Shown here: piece after piece, positions 8,552-17,667 of the stretch | How the letters are laid out: each line of letters begins with the position of its first letter | How positions within the stretch are numbered: the stretch's first letter is position 1 | Assembly: GCF_000647975.1 (NCBI RefSeq) | Contig: NZ_JFKE01000003.1 | Location: 1 to 64,000, forward strand | Length of the DNA stretch: 64,000 bases | Direction: 5' to 3' | Source: Actibacterium mucosum KCTC 23349 | GTDB taxonomy: Bacteria; Pseudomonadota; Alphaproteobacteria; Rhodobacterales; Rhodobacteraceae | Program-made: the position numbers and the translations under genes | The notes under the pieces: model-generated | Database searches by the model: none | What the model was told of the DNA's origin: nothing | Seen by the model: only the letters and a program-made list of their open reading frames with translations

Positions 8552-9430
8552 TCACTGTCTTGGACACGTTACTGAAGGAATCTCGGGGACGTTTGGGTTG
8601 TTCTGGATACGGGACGCAACAGCCAGAGCGATGGTCTGCGCCAGGCAAATTGGTGCGGTCACGGACCGTGACAAAGGCCCGGCATGCTCGTGCGCTGCGA
8701 AAAGGACTTGCGCGGATTTGGCCAATGGGGACAGTGAGCTATCCGTTAACGCGATGATTGTCCGCCCCTGCGCTGCGACCTCTTCGACAATCGAAACAAC
8801 TTCGTTTGCATAGAACCGAAACGAGACCGCCAGCAGCACATCTTTGGTGCCCATCGTACGCGACACATGGGTGGCAAGTCCGCCGCTAGGATCAAGCATT
8901 ATACATTTTTTCCCTACCATCGTTAAAAGGTAGCGGATCAATTCGACCACTGGCGCAGATCGCAATTGACCTAATAGAAACACCGTTTCCGCATCGCTCA
9001 AAATCTCGGCGGCTTGGGCCAGATCATTGGCGTCGATCTCATCAAGCAGGCTTTGCACAGAGGCGGCATCGCTGACGACCATATCCCGTAACAACTCAGC
9101 CTCGGAGAGGTCATCGCGTGACTTCAGTTCTTGCTTGAGCGCATGGACCCGCGCCTCAAACCCTGGGGCTGCTGTTGCGAGGCGCTGCTGAAACAACACT
9201 TGCAGACTTTTGAAACCATCATACCCAAGCGATTGCGCAAACCGCACAAAGCTGGATGCATGAATGTCACAACTTTGGGCGATTGCATTGACCGAACGGA
9301 CCGCCACGTCATTGGGGTTTTGCGTGAGATATACCGCAATCTGCTGATATGTCTTGCTCATGCTGTCATGACGATCATGGATCAGACGGATCAGGCTTTC
9401 ATAATCCTCAGGTGGCGGCGCTTGGGTCAT
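8552..9430 (-). CDS. RpiR/MurR-family regulator with SIS domain (IolR-like role)
   Basis: A 292-residue regulator. The N-terminal RpiR helix-turn-helix (residues about 10-85) contains SKTYQQIAVYL and the recognition region AIAQSCDIHASSFVRFAQSLGYDGF. A SIS phosphosugar-binding domain follows (about 130-260) with VFLLGQLRSAPVVELIRYLL and a DVLLAVSFRFYANEVV segment. In alphaproteobacteria RpiR proteins repress inositol genes and respond to a late pathway intermediate. It lies 32 bp after the Gfo/Idh/MocA gene in the same direction, so it is probably part of the operon it controls. Confidence 0.88.
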   Translation of the reverse strand: MTQAPPPEDYESLIRLIHDRHDSMSKTYQQIAVYLTQNPNDVAVRSVNAIAQSCDIHASSFVRFAQSLGYDGFKSLQVLFQQRLATAAPGFEARVHALKQELKSRDDLSEAELLRDMVVSDAASVQSLLDEIDANDLAQAAEILSDAETVFLLGQLRSAPVVELIRYLLTMVGKKCIMLDPSGGLATHVSRTMGTKDVLLAVSFRFYANEVVSIVEEVAAQGRTIIALTDSSLSPLAKSAQVLFAAHEHAGPLSRSVTAPICLAQTIALAVASRIQNNPNVPEIPSVTCPRQ

Positions 9431-9462
9431 TTTGGATAGTCCCGATTGTCATGTTTCGGCGA

Positions 9463-10581
9463 TCAAACGTTGATCCAGCTTGAAGAAACCGAAGACCTTT
9501 GAATGCTTTCAACGAGGTGTTGAATCCGCAGCCCCTTTCGGAATGAGAACGGCTCTGGCCCTTGTCCGGCAATCGCGCGAACATATCCAGCGACTTCGAT
9601 GGCTTTCAGGTCGTTAAAGCCAAGTTGATGGCCCGGAGCCACACAGAAATTGCCGTAGGGCGCATGATCCGGCGCGGCTTCGATCCGGCGGAAACCGCGG
9701 CGGCCGTGCGCATCGTCTGCCGCATAAAAGTGCAGTTCGTTGAACCTTTCCTGACTGAAGCACAGCGCGCCTTTTGATCCATAGACCTCAAAGTCGTGCT
9801 GCATCTTGCGTCCAGTGGCGATCCAGTTGCCTTCAATTGATCCGCTGGCCCCGTTTTCGAAACGTAGGAATGCGCGTCCGATGTCGTCAACCTCGATAGC
9901 TCGACGTCCACCTTTGCCATCAGGTCGCTCGGAAATCGTAGTCACGCAATCGCCCATGACGCGTGCAATTGGGCCAAGTAGATACTCAGCAGTCGCCAGC
10001 GAATGACTGCCCAGATCGGCCAGCGCGCCGCCGCCGGCCGGATCATGCCGGAAGGTGTATGGATCATCGGCATTTGCCATGTAATCTTCGGCATGTAACC
10101 CGCGATAGCCACGGATGTCGCCAAGCTCCCCGCCTGCAATCATCTCGCGCGCGAGGGTGAGCATCGGGTTGCAAATATAGTTGAAACCGACCTGCGTCTT
10201 GATCCCTGCGGCCTCTGCTGCATCCGCCATTTCAGCAGCGTCTTTGGCAAGCGGGGCAAGCGGCTTTTCGCAATAGACATGTTTGCCAGCGGCAATCGCT
10301 TCAAGCGCCATCTCTTTATGCAATGCATTGGGGGCTGTGATGTCGATCACGTCAATCTCGGGATTGGCTAACATCGTACGCCAGTCCGATGTCGCATGGC
10401 GAAACCCAAATTCGTGCGCAGCGCGGGTGGCAGCTTCATCATTGATATCGGCTACCGTGTGCAGATCAATCTGCATTGGCAGGTCAAAAACCTTTTCTGC
10501 CGTGGCAAAGCCAAAAACATGGGCCTTACCCATAAATCCAGAGCCGATCAGCCCGATAGAGAGTTTTGGTTTTTCAGTCAT
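9463..10581 (-). CDS. Gfo/Idh/MocA-family sugar oxidoreductase
   Basis: A 372-residue NAD(P)-dependent dehydrogenase. Seen: the dinucleotide-binding GLIGSGFMGKAH (residues about 10-21), the family motif YCEKPLA (near 107), and DLGSHSLA, which supplies the usual catalytic His. It is distinct from iolG in the same operon. Family members act on inositols, sugar acids and related polyols. Its start overlaps the stop of the upstream 2-hydroxyacid dehydrogenase gene as ATGA. It may oxidise a second inositol isomer or a downstream deoxyuronate; the substrate cannot be read from sequence. Confidence 0.85.
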   Translation of the reverse strand: MTEKPKLSIGLIGSGFMGKAHVFGFATAEKVFDLPMQIDLHTVADINDEAATRAAHEFGFRHATSDWRTMLANPEIDVIDITAPNALHKEMALEAIAAGKHVYCEKPLAPLAKDAAEMADAAEAAGIKTQVGFNYICNPMLTLAREMIAGGELGDIRGYRGLHAEDYMANADDPYTFRHDPAGGGALADLGSHSLATAEYLLGPIARVMGDCVTTISERPDGKGGRRAIEVDDIGRAFLRFENGASGSIEGNWIATGRKMQHDFEVYGSKGALCFSQERFNELHFYAADDAHGRRGFRRIEAAPDHAPYGNFCVAPGHQLGFNDLKAIEVAGYVRAIAGQGPEPFSFRKGLRIQHLVESIQRSSVSSSWINV

Positions 10582-11546
10582 TTCAATGCATCTTTGTTAA
10601 CGATCAAGGTGGGATCAAGGGTGCCGTTCAAAGCGTCCATTGCGTTATCAACACAAGAGAGGGCCATGCGCTCGCTGGCTTCTTCCGTCAAGCCTGCGAT
10701 GTGCGGCGACAGGATCGCGTTGTCGTGGTTGGCCAGCGCCATGTCTCCGGTTGGCGGTTCGATATCAAACACGTCTAGCCCTGCGGCGTGGACCCGGCCA
10801 TCGGACAGGGCCGCCGCAAGCGCGGTTTCACACAGCACTCCGCCACGCGCCGTATTGGCGATGATCATGCCGGGCTTCATCTGGTCGAACGCGGCGGCGT
10901 CCAGTAGTGGCTTTTCCCCCCGTGGCACATGCAGTGACAGGCAATCCGCCCAAGCCAGCCCCTCTGACAGCGTTTCAACCGGGTCTACGGGGCCGTCAGG
11001 CCAACCCTGAGATTGCAGATAAGGGTCGTAGGCTCGAACCGTCATGTCAAAGCCGGTCGCCATCCGCGCCAGTTTTTGCCCTGCACGGCCATAGCCGATG
11101 ATCAGCAAGTTCCGGCCCGAAATTTCGCGCTGTTCCAATTGGTTGCGCCATCCCCATTTCGATAGATCGCGCACGGCGCGGTCGGCGCGGATCGCCTGTT
11201 TCGCACCCGCCAACAGTTGCATCATCGCCTGTTCCGCGACCGAGACCGAGTTCACATCGCTGACAATCGCCAGCGGTATGCCACGCGCGTTCAATGCCGC
11301 CACATCAACTGCATCATAGCCGACCCCATGACGCGACACGACTTTCAGGCGCTCGGCAAGGGCGATCGTGGCCGCAGTCAGCGGTTGGGTTCGGATCACC
11401 AGCGCATCCGCCGTGGCGATGTGTTTGGCGACGCTCGGCTCATTAATTTCTTCGAGATAGGTGACTTTGATACCGTCGGATTTCAGCGCCTCCAGCCGGG
11501 CAACGCCCGTGGGATGCAATTTCCCGGCAACAAGAAGATGTGTCAT
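10578..11546 (-). CDS. D-isomer-specific 2-hydroxyacid dehydrogenase
   Basis: A 322-residue protein of the phosphoglycerate-dehydrogenase-like family. Seen: RHGVGYDAVD in the first substrate domain, the Rossmann motif IIGYGRAGQ, NTARGG with the catalytic Arg, DVFDIEP with Glu, and SPHIAG with the catalytic His, so the active site is complete. The ATG at 11546 is chosen because it overlaps the aldolase stop as TGATG; a TTG one codon earlier is also possible. In this operon it probably reduces or oxidises a 2-oxo/2-hydroxy acid made by the aldolase branch. Confidence 0.85.
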   Translation of the reverse strand: MTHLLVAGKLHPTGVARLEALKSDGIKVTYLEEINEPSVAKHIATADALVIRTQPLTAATIALAERLKVVSRHGVGYDAVDVAALNARGIPLAIVSDVNSVSVAEQAMMQLLAGAKQAIRADRAVRDLSKWGWRNQLEQREISGRNLLIIGYGRAGQKLARMATGFDMTVRAYDPYLQSQGWPDGPVDPVETLSEGLAWADCLSLHVPRGEKPLLDAAAFDQMKPGMIIANTARGGVLCETALAAALSDGRVHAAGLDVFDIEPPTGDMALANHDNAILSPHIAGLTEEASERMALSCVDNAMDALNGTLDPTLIVNKDALK

Positions 11547-12358
11547 CAATACATCCCCCCATCGCCGCCTGTCCCGCCGTCACGGTTGTTCAACTTGCGC
11601 CATGCCGCAACAGAGGCACCTGCGGCCCCCGCGAGCAGGCGGGAATCGCCGCCGACTGTGGTCAGGTCATAGCCCCAGCCAATGGCCTGCGCCGCGTATT
11701 CGGGTGTGCCGCAATGCAGGCATGCCTTGATGCCATTGGCCTTGCAGACATCCGCGATGCGTTTGATAAGCGCGATCATCTCGGGTTCCTGCCGATCAAA
11801 GCCGGGGGGAAGCCGCCCTTCCTGCGTCCCCAACGTCAGGTCGGCGGGTCCGACATAAATGCCATCGAGCCCTGGCGTCGCGGCGATCTCTTCCAGATTG
11901 GCCACACCGTCGGCGGTTTCGATCATCGCGAGCGCCAGCACCTCGTCATTCGCTGCCACGCCGTAGCCGGGCATCGCAACAGCGGCGCGTGTCGGGCCAA
12001 AGCTGCGTTGCCCATGGGGTGGATAGCGCATGTAGGACACGAATTCTTCGGCCTCGGCGCGGGTGTTGACCATCGGGCAGATGATTCCCATCGCCCCCGC
12101 ATCCAGCGCCTTCATGATATAGCCCGGATCGCGCCACGGCACCCGCGCCATCAGCGTCGCACCCGACGCCTTCATCGCCTGTAACATCGGCAGGACGTCG
12201 CCGTAATCAAGCGCGCCATGCTGAATGTCGATTGTCACGCTGTCATAGCCCTGTGCGGCCATGATCTCGGCGGTGAAGGGATTGCCGACGGAACACCAGC
12301 CATTCAATGCGGGTTTGCCTGTGGCCCACAGCTGTTTAAGCTTATTCTTTTGCATCAT
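11546..12358 (-). CDS. HpcH/HpaI-family class II aldolase
   Basis: A 270-residue pyruvate-type aldolase of the HpaI/RhmA branch. Seen: YDSVTIDIQHGALDY, with the acid/base His in the place where relatives carry D-x-E-H; the metal-binding IETADGVANL; and GIYVGPADLTLG. Relatives split 2-keto-3-deoxy sugar acids to pyruvate plus an aldehyde. The start (12358, ATGATG) follows a GAGG motif and is 7 bp from the upstream stop; longer versions of the frame run into the aldehyde dehydrogenase gene. It replaces the phosphorylated IolJ aldolase expected in a classical inositol operon. Confidence 0.87.
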   Translation of the reverse strand: MMQKNKLKQLWATGKPALNGWCSVGNPFTAEIMAAQGYDSVTIDIQHGALDYGDVLPMLQAMKASGATLMARVPWRDPGYIMKALDAGAMGIICPMVNTRAEAEEFVSYMRYPPHGQRSFGPTRAAVAMPGYGVAANDEVLALAMIETADGVANLEEIAATPGLDGIYVGPADLTLGTQEGRLPPGFDRQEPEMIALIKRIADVCKANGIKACLHCGTPEYAAQAIGWGYDLTTVGGDSRLLAGAAGASVAAWRKLNNRDGGTGGDGGMY

Positions 12359-12365
12359 ATGCCCC

Positions 12366-13796
12366 TCAAAAGACGATCTGGGACAGCTTGGTGTCGAGAT
12401 AATCCTCGATCCCCTCGGTGCCGCCTTCGCGGCCAAGGCCGGAATAGTTGGTGCCGCCAAAAGGGGCTTCGGACGCGGCCAACGCAAAGGAGTTGATCCC
12501 GACCATACCTGATTTCAACGTGGCCACAGCCCGACGCGCCCGCTCGGGGCTTTGGGTGAATGCATACGCCGACAGGCCCATGGTGGAGGCATTCGCACGT
12601 GTCAGCGCCTCATCGTCGTCCGAGAATCGGCTGATCGCGGCAATAGGACCGAAATTTTCTTCAGCAAAGACGCGCATGTCGTCGGTGACATTGCTCAGCA
12701 CCGTCGGCTCATAGAAGTGGCCCGCATTGAAACCAGCTGCGCGCTTGCCACCCGTTTCCAGTTTGGCACCTGCCGCAATGGCATCTTGCACGATTGCATC
12801 GACCTCGGTCATCCGGCCTGCGTTGATTAAAGGTCCCATTTCGGTCGCGTCTTCCAGCCCATCGCCCAAGGTCAGGGCAGCGGCACGTTTGGTAAATTCA
12901 GTGACAAATTCATCATGCAGGCTGTCGTGCACAAAAAAGCGGTCAGGTGTCACGCAAACCTGGCCGGCGTTGCCGAACTTCGAAGGCACGCAAACATCTA
13001 GCGCGGCTCCTAGATCGGCGTCGTCAAAAATGATGCAGGGCGCGTTGCCGCCCAGTTCCATCGACACCTTCTTCACTGTATCGGCTGCATCGCGGATCAT
13101 CTGCTGGCCCACGCGGGTGGAACCGGTCAGTGACACCTTGCGCACGCGGGGGTCGGCCATGATGGGGCCATAGGTATCGGCGGTTGATCCAACGACAAGG
13201 TTCACCGCACCATCGGGCAACCAGCCTGCGCGGATGCAATCGACCATGACCACAGCAACACCCGGTGTCTGCGAGGAAGGGCGCAGAACAACCGGGCAGC
13301 CCGCAGCAAGAGCGGGAGCGATCTTGCGTGCAGGAAGGGACGCCGGAAAGTTCCACGCCGTAAACGCGCCAACAATCCCAACAGCTTCTTTCGTAATTTC
13401 AAACCGGCCACCGGGCACGCGGCTTTCGACTACGCGACCGTAGATCCGGCGTGCTTCTTCAGCATACCAACGGAACTGATCAACCGAGAGCACCCATTCG
13501 CGACCTGACTGCGCCAGCGGTTTGCCGGTCTCGGTTGAGATCATGCGCGCCGCTTCATCCGCGCGCGCGTTCATTTCATCTGCGATCCGGTGCAATGCGT
13601 CAGCGCGGGCAAAGCCACCCATCTCGCGCAGTTGCGGCAGGGCAAGGGCTGCCGCCTCAATGGCGCGTTGCGTATCTGACGTGGATGCGGCCGCAACCTC
13701 ACCTAGTGGCATCTCGGTCGCGGGGCTTCTGACGGGCACCGTTTGGTCGCCATGCTGCCACTTGCCAGCTATGAAAAGGCCAAAATTCTGATACAT
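12366..13796 (-). CDS. NAD(P)-dependent aldehyde dehydrogenase (SSADH-like)
   Basis: A 476-residue aldehyde dehydrogenase of normal length. The catalytic Glu247 (MELGGNAP) and nucleophile Cys281 (NAGQVC) are present, and Asn149 (AWNFPA) is the oxyanion residue. The cofactor site reads LRPSSQTP, with Arg172 where most family members have Lys. It resembles succinate-semialdehyde and glycolaldehyde-type enzymes more than the CoA-dependent methylmalonate-semialdehyde dehydrogenase IolA, which uses a different active-site context. The start overlaps the iolG stop as TAATG. It probably oxidises the aldehyde released by the neighbouring aldolase. Confidence 0.88.
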   Translation of the reverse strand: MYQNFGLFIAGKWQHGDQTVPVRSPATEMPLGEVAAASTSDTQRAIEAAALALPQLREMGGFARADALHRIADEMNARADEAARMISTETGKPLAQSGREWVLSVDQFRWYAEEARRIYGRVVESRVPGGRFEITKEAVGIVGAFTAWNFPASLPARKIAPALAAGCPVVLRPSSQTPGVAVVMVDCIRAGWLPDGAVNLVVGSTADTYGPIMADPRVRKVSLTGSTRVGQQMIRDAADTVKKVSMELGGNAPCIIFDDADLGAALDVCVPSKFGNAGQVCVTPDRFFVHDSLHDEFVTEFTKRAAALTLGDGLEDATEMGPLINAGRMTEVDAIVQDAIAAGAKLETGGKRAAGFNAGHFYEPTVLSNVTDDMRVFAEENFGPIAAISRFSDDDEALTRANASTMGLSAYAFTQSPERARRAVATLKSGMVGINSFALAASEAPFGGTNYSGLGREGGTEGIEDYLDTKLSQIVF

Positions 13797-14803
13797 TAGT
13801 TTACCTCTTTGATGTTGATGAACCGGCCTTCCGCGACAGATTTTATCGCGGCTTCGGCCAGGATGAGCGCACGGTGCCCATCTTCGAAGCTTGACTGAAC
13901 GGGTTGATTGTTTTCTACGGTATCAATGAAGGCGTCGATTTCCGCGTCAAAGGCCTCGCGATACCGCTCGATGAAGAACTCAAGATAAGGTGTGGCGCTT
14001 TCAACAGTTTGCGCTCCAAATTTCCGGACCGCGTTTGGTTTTCGATTCTGGCTTTGAATCATCCCGGCACTGCCCAGCAGTTCGATCCGTTGGTCGTACC
14101 CATAGTTGGACGCGCGTGATGTATTGATCTGGCATTGTCGGCCCGACGCCGTGCGCATGATGATCATTGTTGTATCGTGATCGTTCAGCTCGTCCATCAG
14201 ATCAGGGTCGATCAAACGCCCGCCTATGGCAAAAACTTCGACCGGCTCTTCACCAAGCATAAAGCGGGCAAGGTCAAAGTCGTGGATAACCATATCTCGG
14301 AATATACCGCCAGCGGCCTCGATATAATTGCGATCGGGCATACCTGGGTCGCGTGACGTAATCATAACCTGATGCAGTTTGCCGATTTCACCTGCGACAA
14401 CCGCATCGCGCGCCGCCTTGTGGCCGGGATCAAAGCGACGATTGAAACCGATTTGGATGGGTACATTCGTTCCCGCGATTTTCTTTGCGCAGGCGTTCAC
14501 CCGTGCTAGTGACAAATCGATTGGTTTTTCGCAAAGCACGGGCTTGCCTGCTGCAACCGCGGCCTCAATGAGGTCCGCGTGCGTGTCGGTTGCAGTTGCG
14601 ATCAGTACTGCATCTACACCACTATCGGCAAAAATCTCATCAGCAGATCGGGCGGCTGTGGTTGCAAACTCTTCGGCGACGGCCTGCGCTGTTGGCGTGT
14701 GAGTATCATAGACAACGGCAAGCTTTGATCTTGGGTGCGCAGCGATATTCGCGATATGCATCCGCCCGATCCGGCCACATCCGAGCACGGCGATTCTGAG
14801 CAT
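13796..14803 (-). CDS. iolG: Inositol 2-dehydrogenase
   Basis: A 335-residue Gfo/Idh/MocA enzyme. Seen: GCGRIG at 8-13 for NAD binding, CEKPIDL at 91-97 with the catalytic Lys, and FRDMVIHDFD at 168-177 giving Asp170 and His174 of the inositol dehydrogenase active site. Family role: myo-inositol to scyllo-inosose (2-keto-myo-inositol) in the cytoplasm. It is the first gene of the minus-strand operon and diverges from iolD, whose product acts two steps later. The identity as iolG rests on motifs plus the iolD/iolE neighbours. Confidence 0.9.
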   Translation of the reverse strand: MLRIAVLGCGRIGRMHIANIAAHPRSKLAVVYDTHTPTAQAVAEEFATTAARSADEIFADSGVDAVLIATATDTHADLIEAAVAAGKPVLCEKPIDLSLARVNACAKKIAGTNVPIQIGFNRRFDPGHKAARDAVVAGEIGKLHQVMITSRDPGMPDRNYIEAAGGIFRDMVIHDFDLARFMLGEEPVEVFAIGGRLIDPDLMDELNDHDTTMIIMRTASGRQCQINTSRASNYGYDQRIELLGSAGMIQSQNRKPNAVRKFGAQTVESATPYLEFFIERYREAFDAEIDAFIDTVENNQPVQSSFEDGHRALILAEAAIKSVAEGRFINIKEVN

Positions 14804-14908
14804 GTTGTCCCCCTCTCCAAAACATTATGCAATAGTTGTTGCAAAATAATCCAGAAGTCAATAATCATTCCAAAAGCAGAAAAGAAGCTTACCTTTGGGA
14901 GGGAGACA
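14804..14908. promoter_or_regulatory. Divergent iolG/iolD promoter region with inverted repeat
   Basis: This 105-bp AT-rich spacer must hold both outward promoters. It contains TGCAA-N6-TTGCA at 14828-14843, a symmetric site close to the iolG start, and ends with the GGGAGGGAG ribosome site of iolD. The repeat is a candidate operator for the RpiR or LacI regulator of the cluster; which one binds is not known. Confidence 0.45.
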
Positions 14909-16768
14909 ATGGTTGCTAAGTCGGTCAGGTTGACGGTTGGTCAGGCGCTGGTGCGCTATCTTATTAGCCAACACACAGAAATTGATGGCCAACGCGTTCC
15001 TCTATTCGCGGGCGTATTTGGCATTTTCGGCCATGGTAACGTGACGTGCCTGTCTGAAGCGCTAGAGCAGGTTCAGGATGTACTGCCGACATGGCGTGGG
15101 CAGAATGAGCAATCCATGGCTCTGGCTGCGATCGGCTATGGCAAGGCAAAATTGCGACGCCAGATTATGGTCGCAACCACGTCAGTTGGGCCGGGCGCGA
15201 CCAACATGGTGACCGCAGCGGGCGTCGCCCATGCCAACCGTCTGCCAGTGCTGCTCTTGTCCGGTGACACGTATAACAACCGCCTGCCAGATCCGGTTCT
15301 GCAACAAGTCGAGCATTTTGGTGCGCCGTCGACTACGGTCAACGACAGTTTCCGCGCGGTGTCACGTTTCTGGGACCGGATCACCGATCCGGCGCAGATT
15401 ATTTCATCTTTGCCACAGGCAGTCGCAACGATGCTGGACCCTGCCGATTGCGGCCCGGCGTTTATTGGTCTGCCACAGGATATCCAGGAAATCGCCTATG
15501 ATTACCCGGTTGAATTCTTTGAGGAAACGCTCTGGACTATTCCGCGGCCGCGGCCGGATCGTGATCAGGTTGCAACTGCGGCAGCTCTTTTGAAAACCGC
15601 AAAGAAGCCGCTGATCATTTCAGGAGGCGGAGTGCGCTATTCAGGCGCTGCTGATGCGCTGGCGGATTTCGCATTGGCGCGTGGCATCCCGATGGCAGAA
15701 ACGATCGCGGGAAAAGGGGCTGTGCTACACAATCATCCCGCCTATGTCGGACCCCTTGGCATAGAAGGCACGGATGCGGCCAAGGAACTGGCCGAAGGCG
15801 CGGATGTCGTGATTGCCGTTGGCACACGGTTACAGGACTTCACCACCGGTTCATGGACCACATTCAATCGCGACACTCAGTTTATCAACATCAATGCTGC
15901 CCGTTTTGACGCGCGCAAACATCGGTCATTGCCAGTGGTCGGTGACGCGTTGGAATGCCTGTCAGACCTTGATGTGGCCATGGGCGATTGGACCTGTGAT
16001 CGCGCACGGATGACCGAGGCCCAGACGCTTTACGCGAATTGGAACACCATGCTGGATGCGGGCCAATCGCCCACAGACGCGCCCGTTCCAAGCTATGCTC
16101 AAGTCATTGCCGTGGTGAACAGGGTCGCGACGGAAAAAGACACGATGGTCACGGCGGCCGGTGGCCTTCCGGGTGAGACAGTCAAGAACTGGCGCGTGAA
16201 AGCGCCCAATACTTTTGACTGCGAGTTCGGATTTTCCTGCATGGGTTATGAAATTGCCGGAGCTTGGGGTCATGCCATGGCCAAGGATGGCGATGGCGTT
16301 CCAATCGTTATGGTCGGTGACGGTTCCTACATGCTCATGAATTCGGACATCTATTCTTCGGTTCTATCAGGCCACAAGTTGATCGTTGTCGTTTGCGACA
16401 ACGGCGGATTTGGTGTCATCAATCGCCTGCAAACGGGCATGGGCGTGCCGGGCTTTAACAATTTGTTGAAAGACAGCCGGGTTTTGAACAAGAACAACCC
16501 GCTGCACGTAGACTTTGCCAAACATGCGGAATCCATGGGCGCCTTGTCGCGTCACTGTGACAGCCTAGCCGATCTTGAAGCAGCGATGGAATGGGCCCAG
16601 ACCACGGATCGCACCACGGTCATCAGCATCAATTCTGACGCCTATACTTGGACCCCCGGCGGGGCCGATTGGTACGTGGGCGTTCCTGAAATTAACGAAC
16701 GCGAAAGCATCCGCGAAGCCCGCAAGGGGCAGGAAGCTTTCCGCTCCAAACAACGTCGGGGGGTCTGA
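14909..16768 (+). CDS. iolD: 3D-(3,5/4)-trihydroxycyclohexane-1,2-dione hydrolase
   Basis: A 619-residue thiamine-diphosphate enzyme. Seen: an N-terminal Pyr domain with FAGVFGIFGHGN and WRGQNEQSMA (the activating Glu), a central NAD/FAD-like domain (KPLIISGGGVRYSGA), and a C-terminal PP domain with GDGSYMLMNSDI and CDNGGFG binding Mg-ThDP. IolD opens the ring to give 5-deoxy-glucuronate. I place the start at 14909 because it has a strong Shine-Dalgarno; earlier ATGs in frame lie inside the divergent promoter and iolG. iolE follows after 2 bp. Confidence 0.93.
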   Translation: MVAKSVRLTVGQALVRYLISQHTEIDGQRVPLFAGVFGIFGHGNVTCLSEALEQVQDVLPTWRGQNEQSMALAAIGYGKAKLRRQIMVATTSVGPGATNMVTAAGVAHANRLPVLLLSGDTYNNRLPDPVLQQVEHFGAPSTTVNDSFRAVSRFWDRITDPAQIISSLPQAVATMLDPADCGPAFIGLPQDIQEIAYDYPVEFFEETLWTIPRPRPDRDQVATAAALLKTAKKPLIISGGGVRYSGAADALADFALARGIPMAETIAGKGAVLHNHPAYVGPLGIEGTDAAKELAEGADVVIAVGTRLQDFTTGSWTTFNRDTQFININAARFDARKHRSLPVVGDALECLSDLDVAMGDWTCDRARMTEAQTLYANWNTMLDAGQSPTDAPVPSYAQVIAVVNRVATEKDTMVTAAGGLPGETVKNWRVKAPNTFDCEFGFSCMGYEIAGAWGHAMAKDGDGVPIVMVGDGSYMLMNSDIYSSVLSGHKLIVVVCDNGGFGVINRLQTGMGVPGFNNLLKDSRVLNKNNPLHVDFAKHAESMGALSRHCDSLADLEAAMEWAQTTDRTTVISINSDAYTWTPGGADWYVGVPEINERESIREARKGQEAFRSKQRRGV

Positions 16769-16770
16769 GA

Positions 16771-17667
16771 ATGCTAAAAGCTCAACTGGGGATCGCGCCA
16801 ATTGCGTGGTGGAACGACGATCTGGCGGAACTGTCTGATGACGTCAGTCTTGATGAATGTTTGCGTCAAGCGGCCGAGGCTGGACTAACGGGTATGGAAA
16901 CGGGCCGCCGCTTTCCGATGAACATGGACGAGCTTGGACCCATTCTGGATCGCCACGGCATCTCGGTCTGTGGTGGCTGGTTTTCGGGTCTGCTGCTTGA
17001 CGGCGATATCGAGGTCGAGAAAGACCGCATCGCCGAACAACATGCCTTCTTCAAAGCCGCTGGTGCGCCCTGTATCGTCTACGGCGAAACTGCGCGTTCA
17101 GTTCAAGGCGAGCGAAACACCCCTTTGGCGCAAAAGCCAATTCTGACCGAGGCCGAGATGGTAGCCTATGGGCGCAAGGTATCGGACTTTGCCGATTGGT
17201 GTGCCGCCGAAGGCATGCCGCTGAGCTATCATCACCACATGGCGGCGGCGGTGGAAACAGAGGCCGAGCTTGATCTGTTCATGAAACATTCTTCTGTGCC
17301 GCTGTTGTTTGATGCGGGCCACATGGCCTTTGCCGGAGGTGACAACCTGCGGGTGATCGAAAACCACCATGCGCGGATCAGTCACGTGCATACCAAAGAC
17401 GTGCGGATGCCGGTGATCGACGCGCTGGACCGGACCCGAGAAAGTTTCCTTGATGCTATTATCAAAGGCGCATTCACGGTGCCGGGCGACGGATCGCTTG
17501 ATTTTGAGGTGATCGTAAAAACCCTTGCCGCGAAAGAATATGAGGGTTGGTTTGTTATCGAAGCCGAACAAGATCCCATCGCAAATCCACCACTGGACAT
17601 GGCGATCAAGGGGCGGGCCGAACTAAAACGCGTGATGGACGCCGCAGGCTATGAGGTGGCCAAATGA
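16771..17667 (+). CDS. iolE: Inosose dehydratase
   Basis: A 298-residue xylose-isomerase-like TIM barrel. Seen: LGIAPIAWWNDD at the N-terminus, GMETGRRFP, SYHHHMAAAVET, DAGHMAFAGGD and HVHTKDVR, which provide the divalent-metal ligands, and FVIEAEQDP near the end. IolE removes water from scyllo-inosose to give the diketone substrate of IolD. It lies 2 bp after iolD and overlaps the next gene as ATGA, so all three are co-translated. Confidence 0.93.
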   Translation: MLKAQLGIAPIAWWNDDLAELSDDVSLDECLRQAAEAGLTGMETGRRFPMNMDELGPILDRHGISVCGGWFSGLLLDGDIEVEKDRIAEQHAFFKAAGAPCIVYGETARSVQGERNTPLAQKPILTEAEMVAYGRKVSDFADWCAAEGMPLSYHHHMAAAVETEAELDLFMKHSSVPLLFDAGHMAFAGGDNLRVIENHHARISHVHTKDVRMPVIDALDRTRESFLDAIIKGAFTVPGDGSLDFEVIVKTLAAKEYEGWFVIEAEQDPIANPPLDMAIKGRAELKRVMDAAGYEVAK

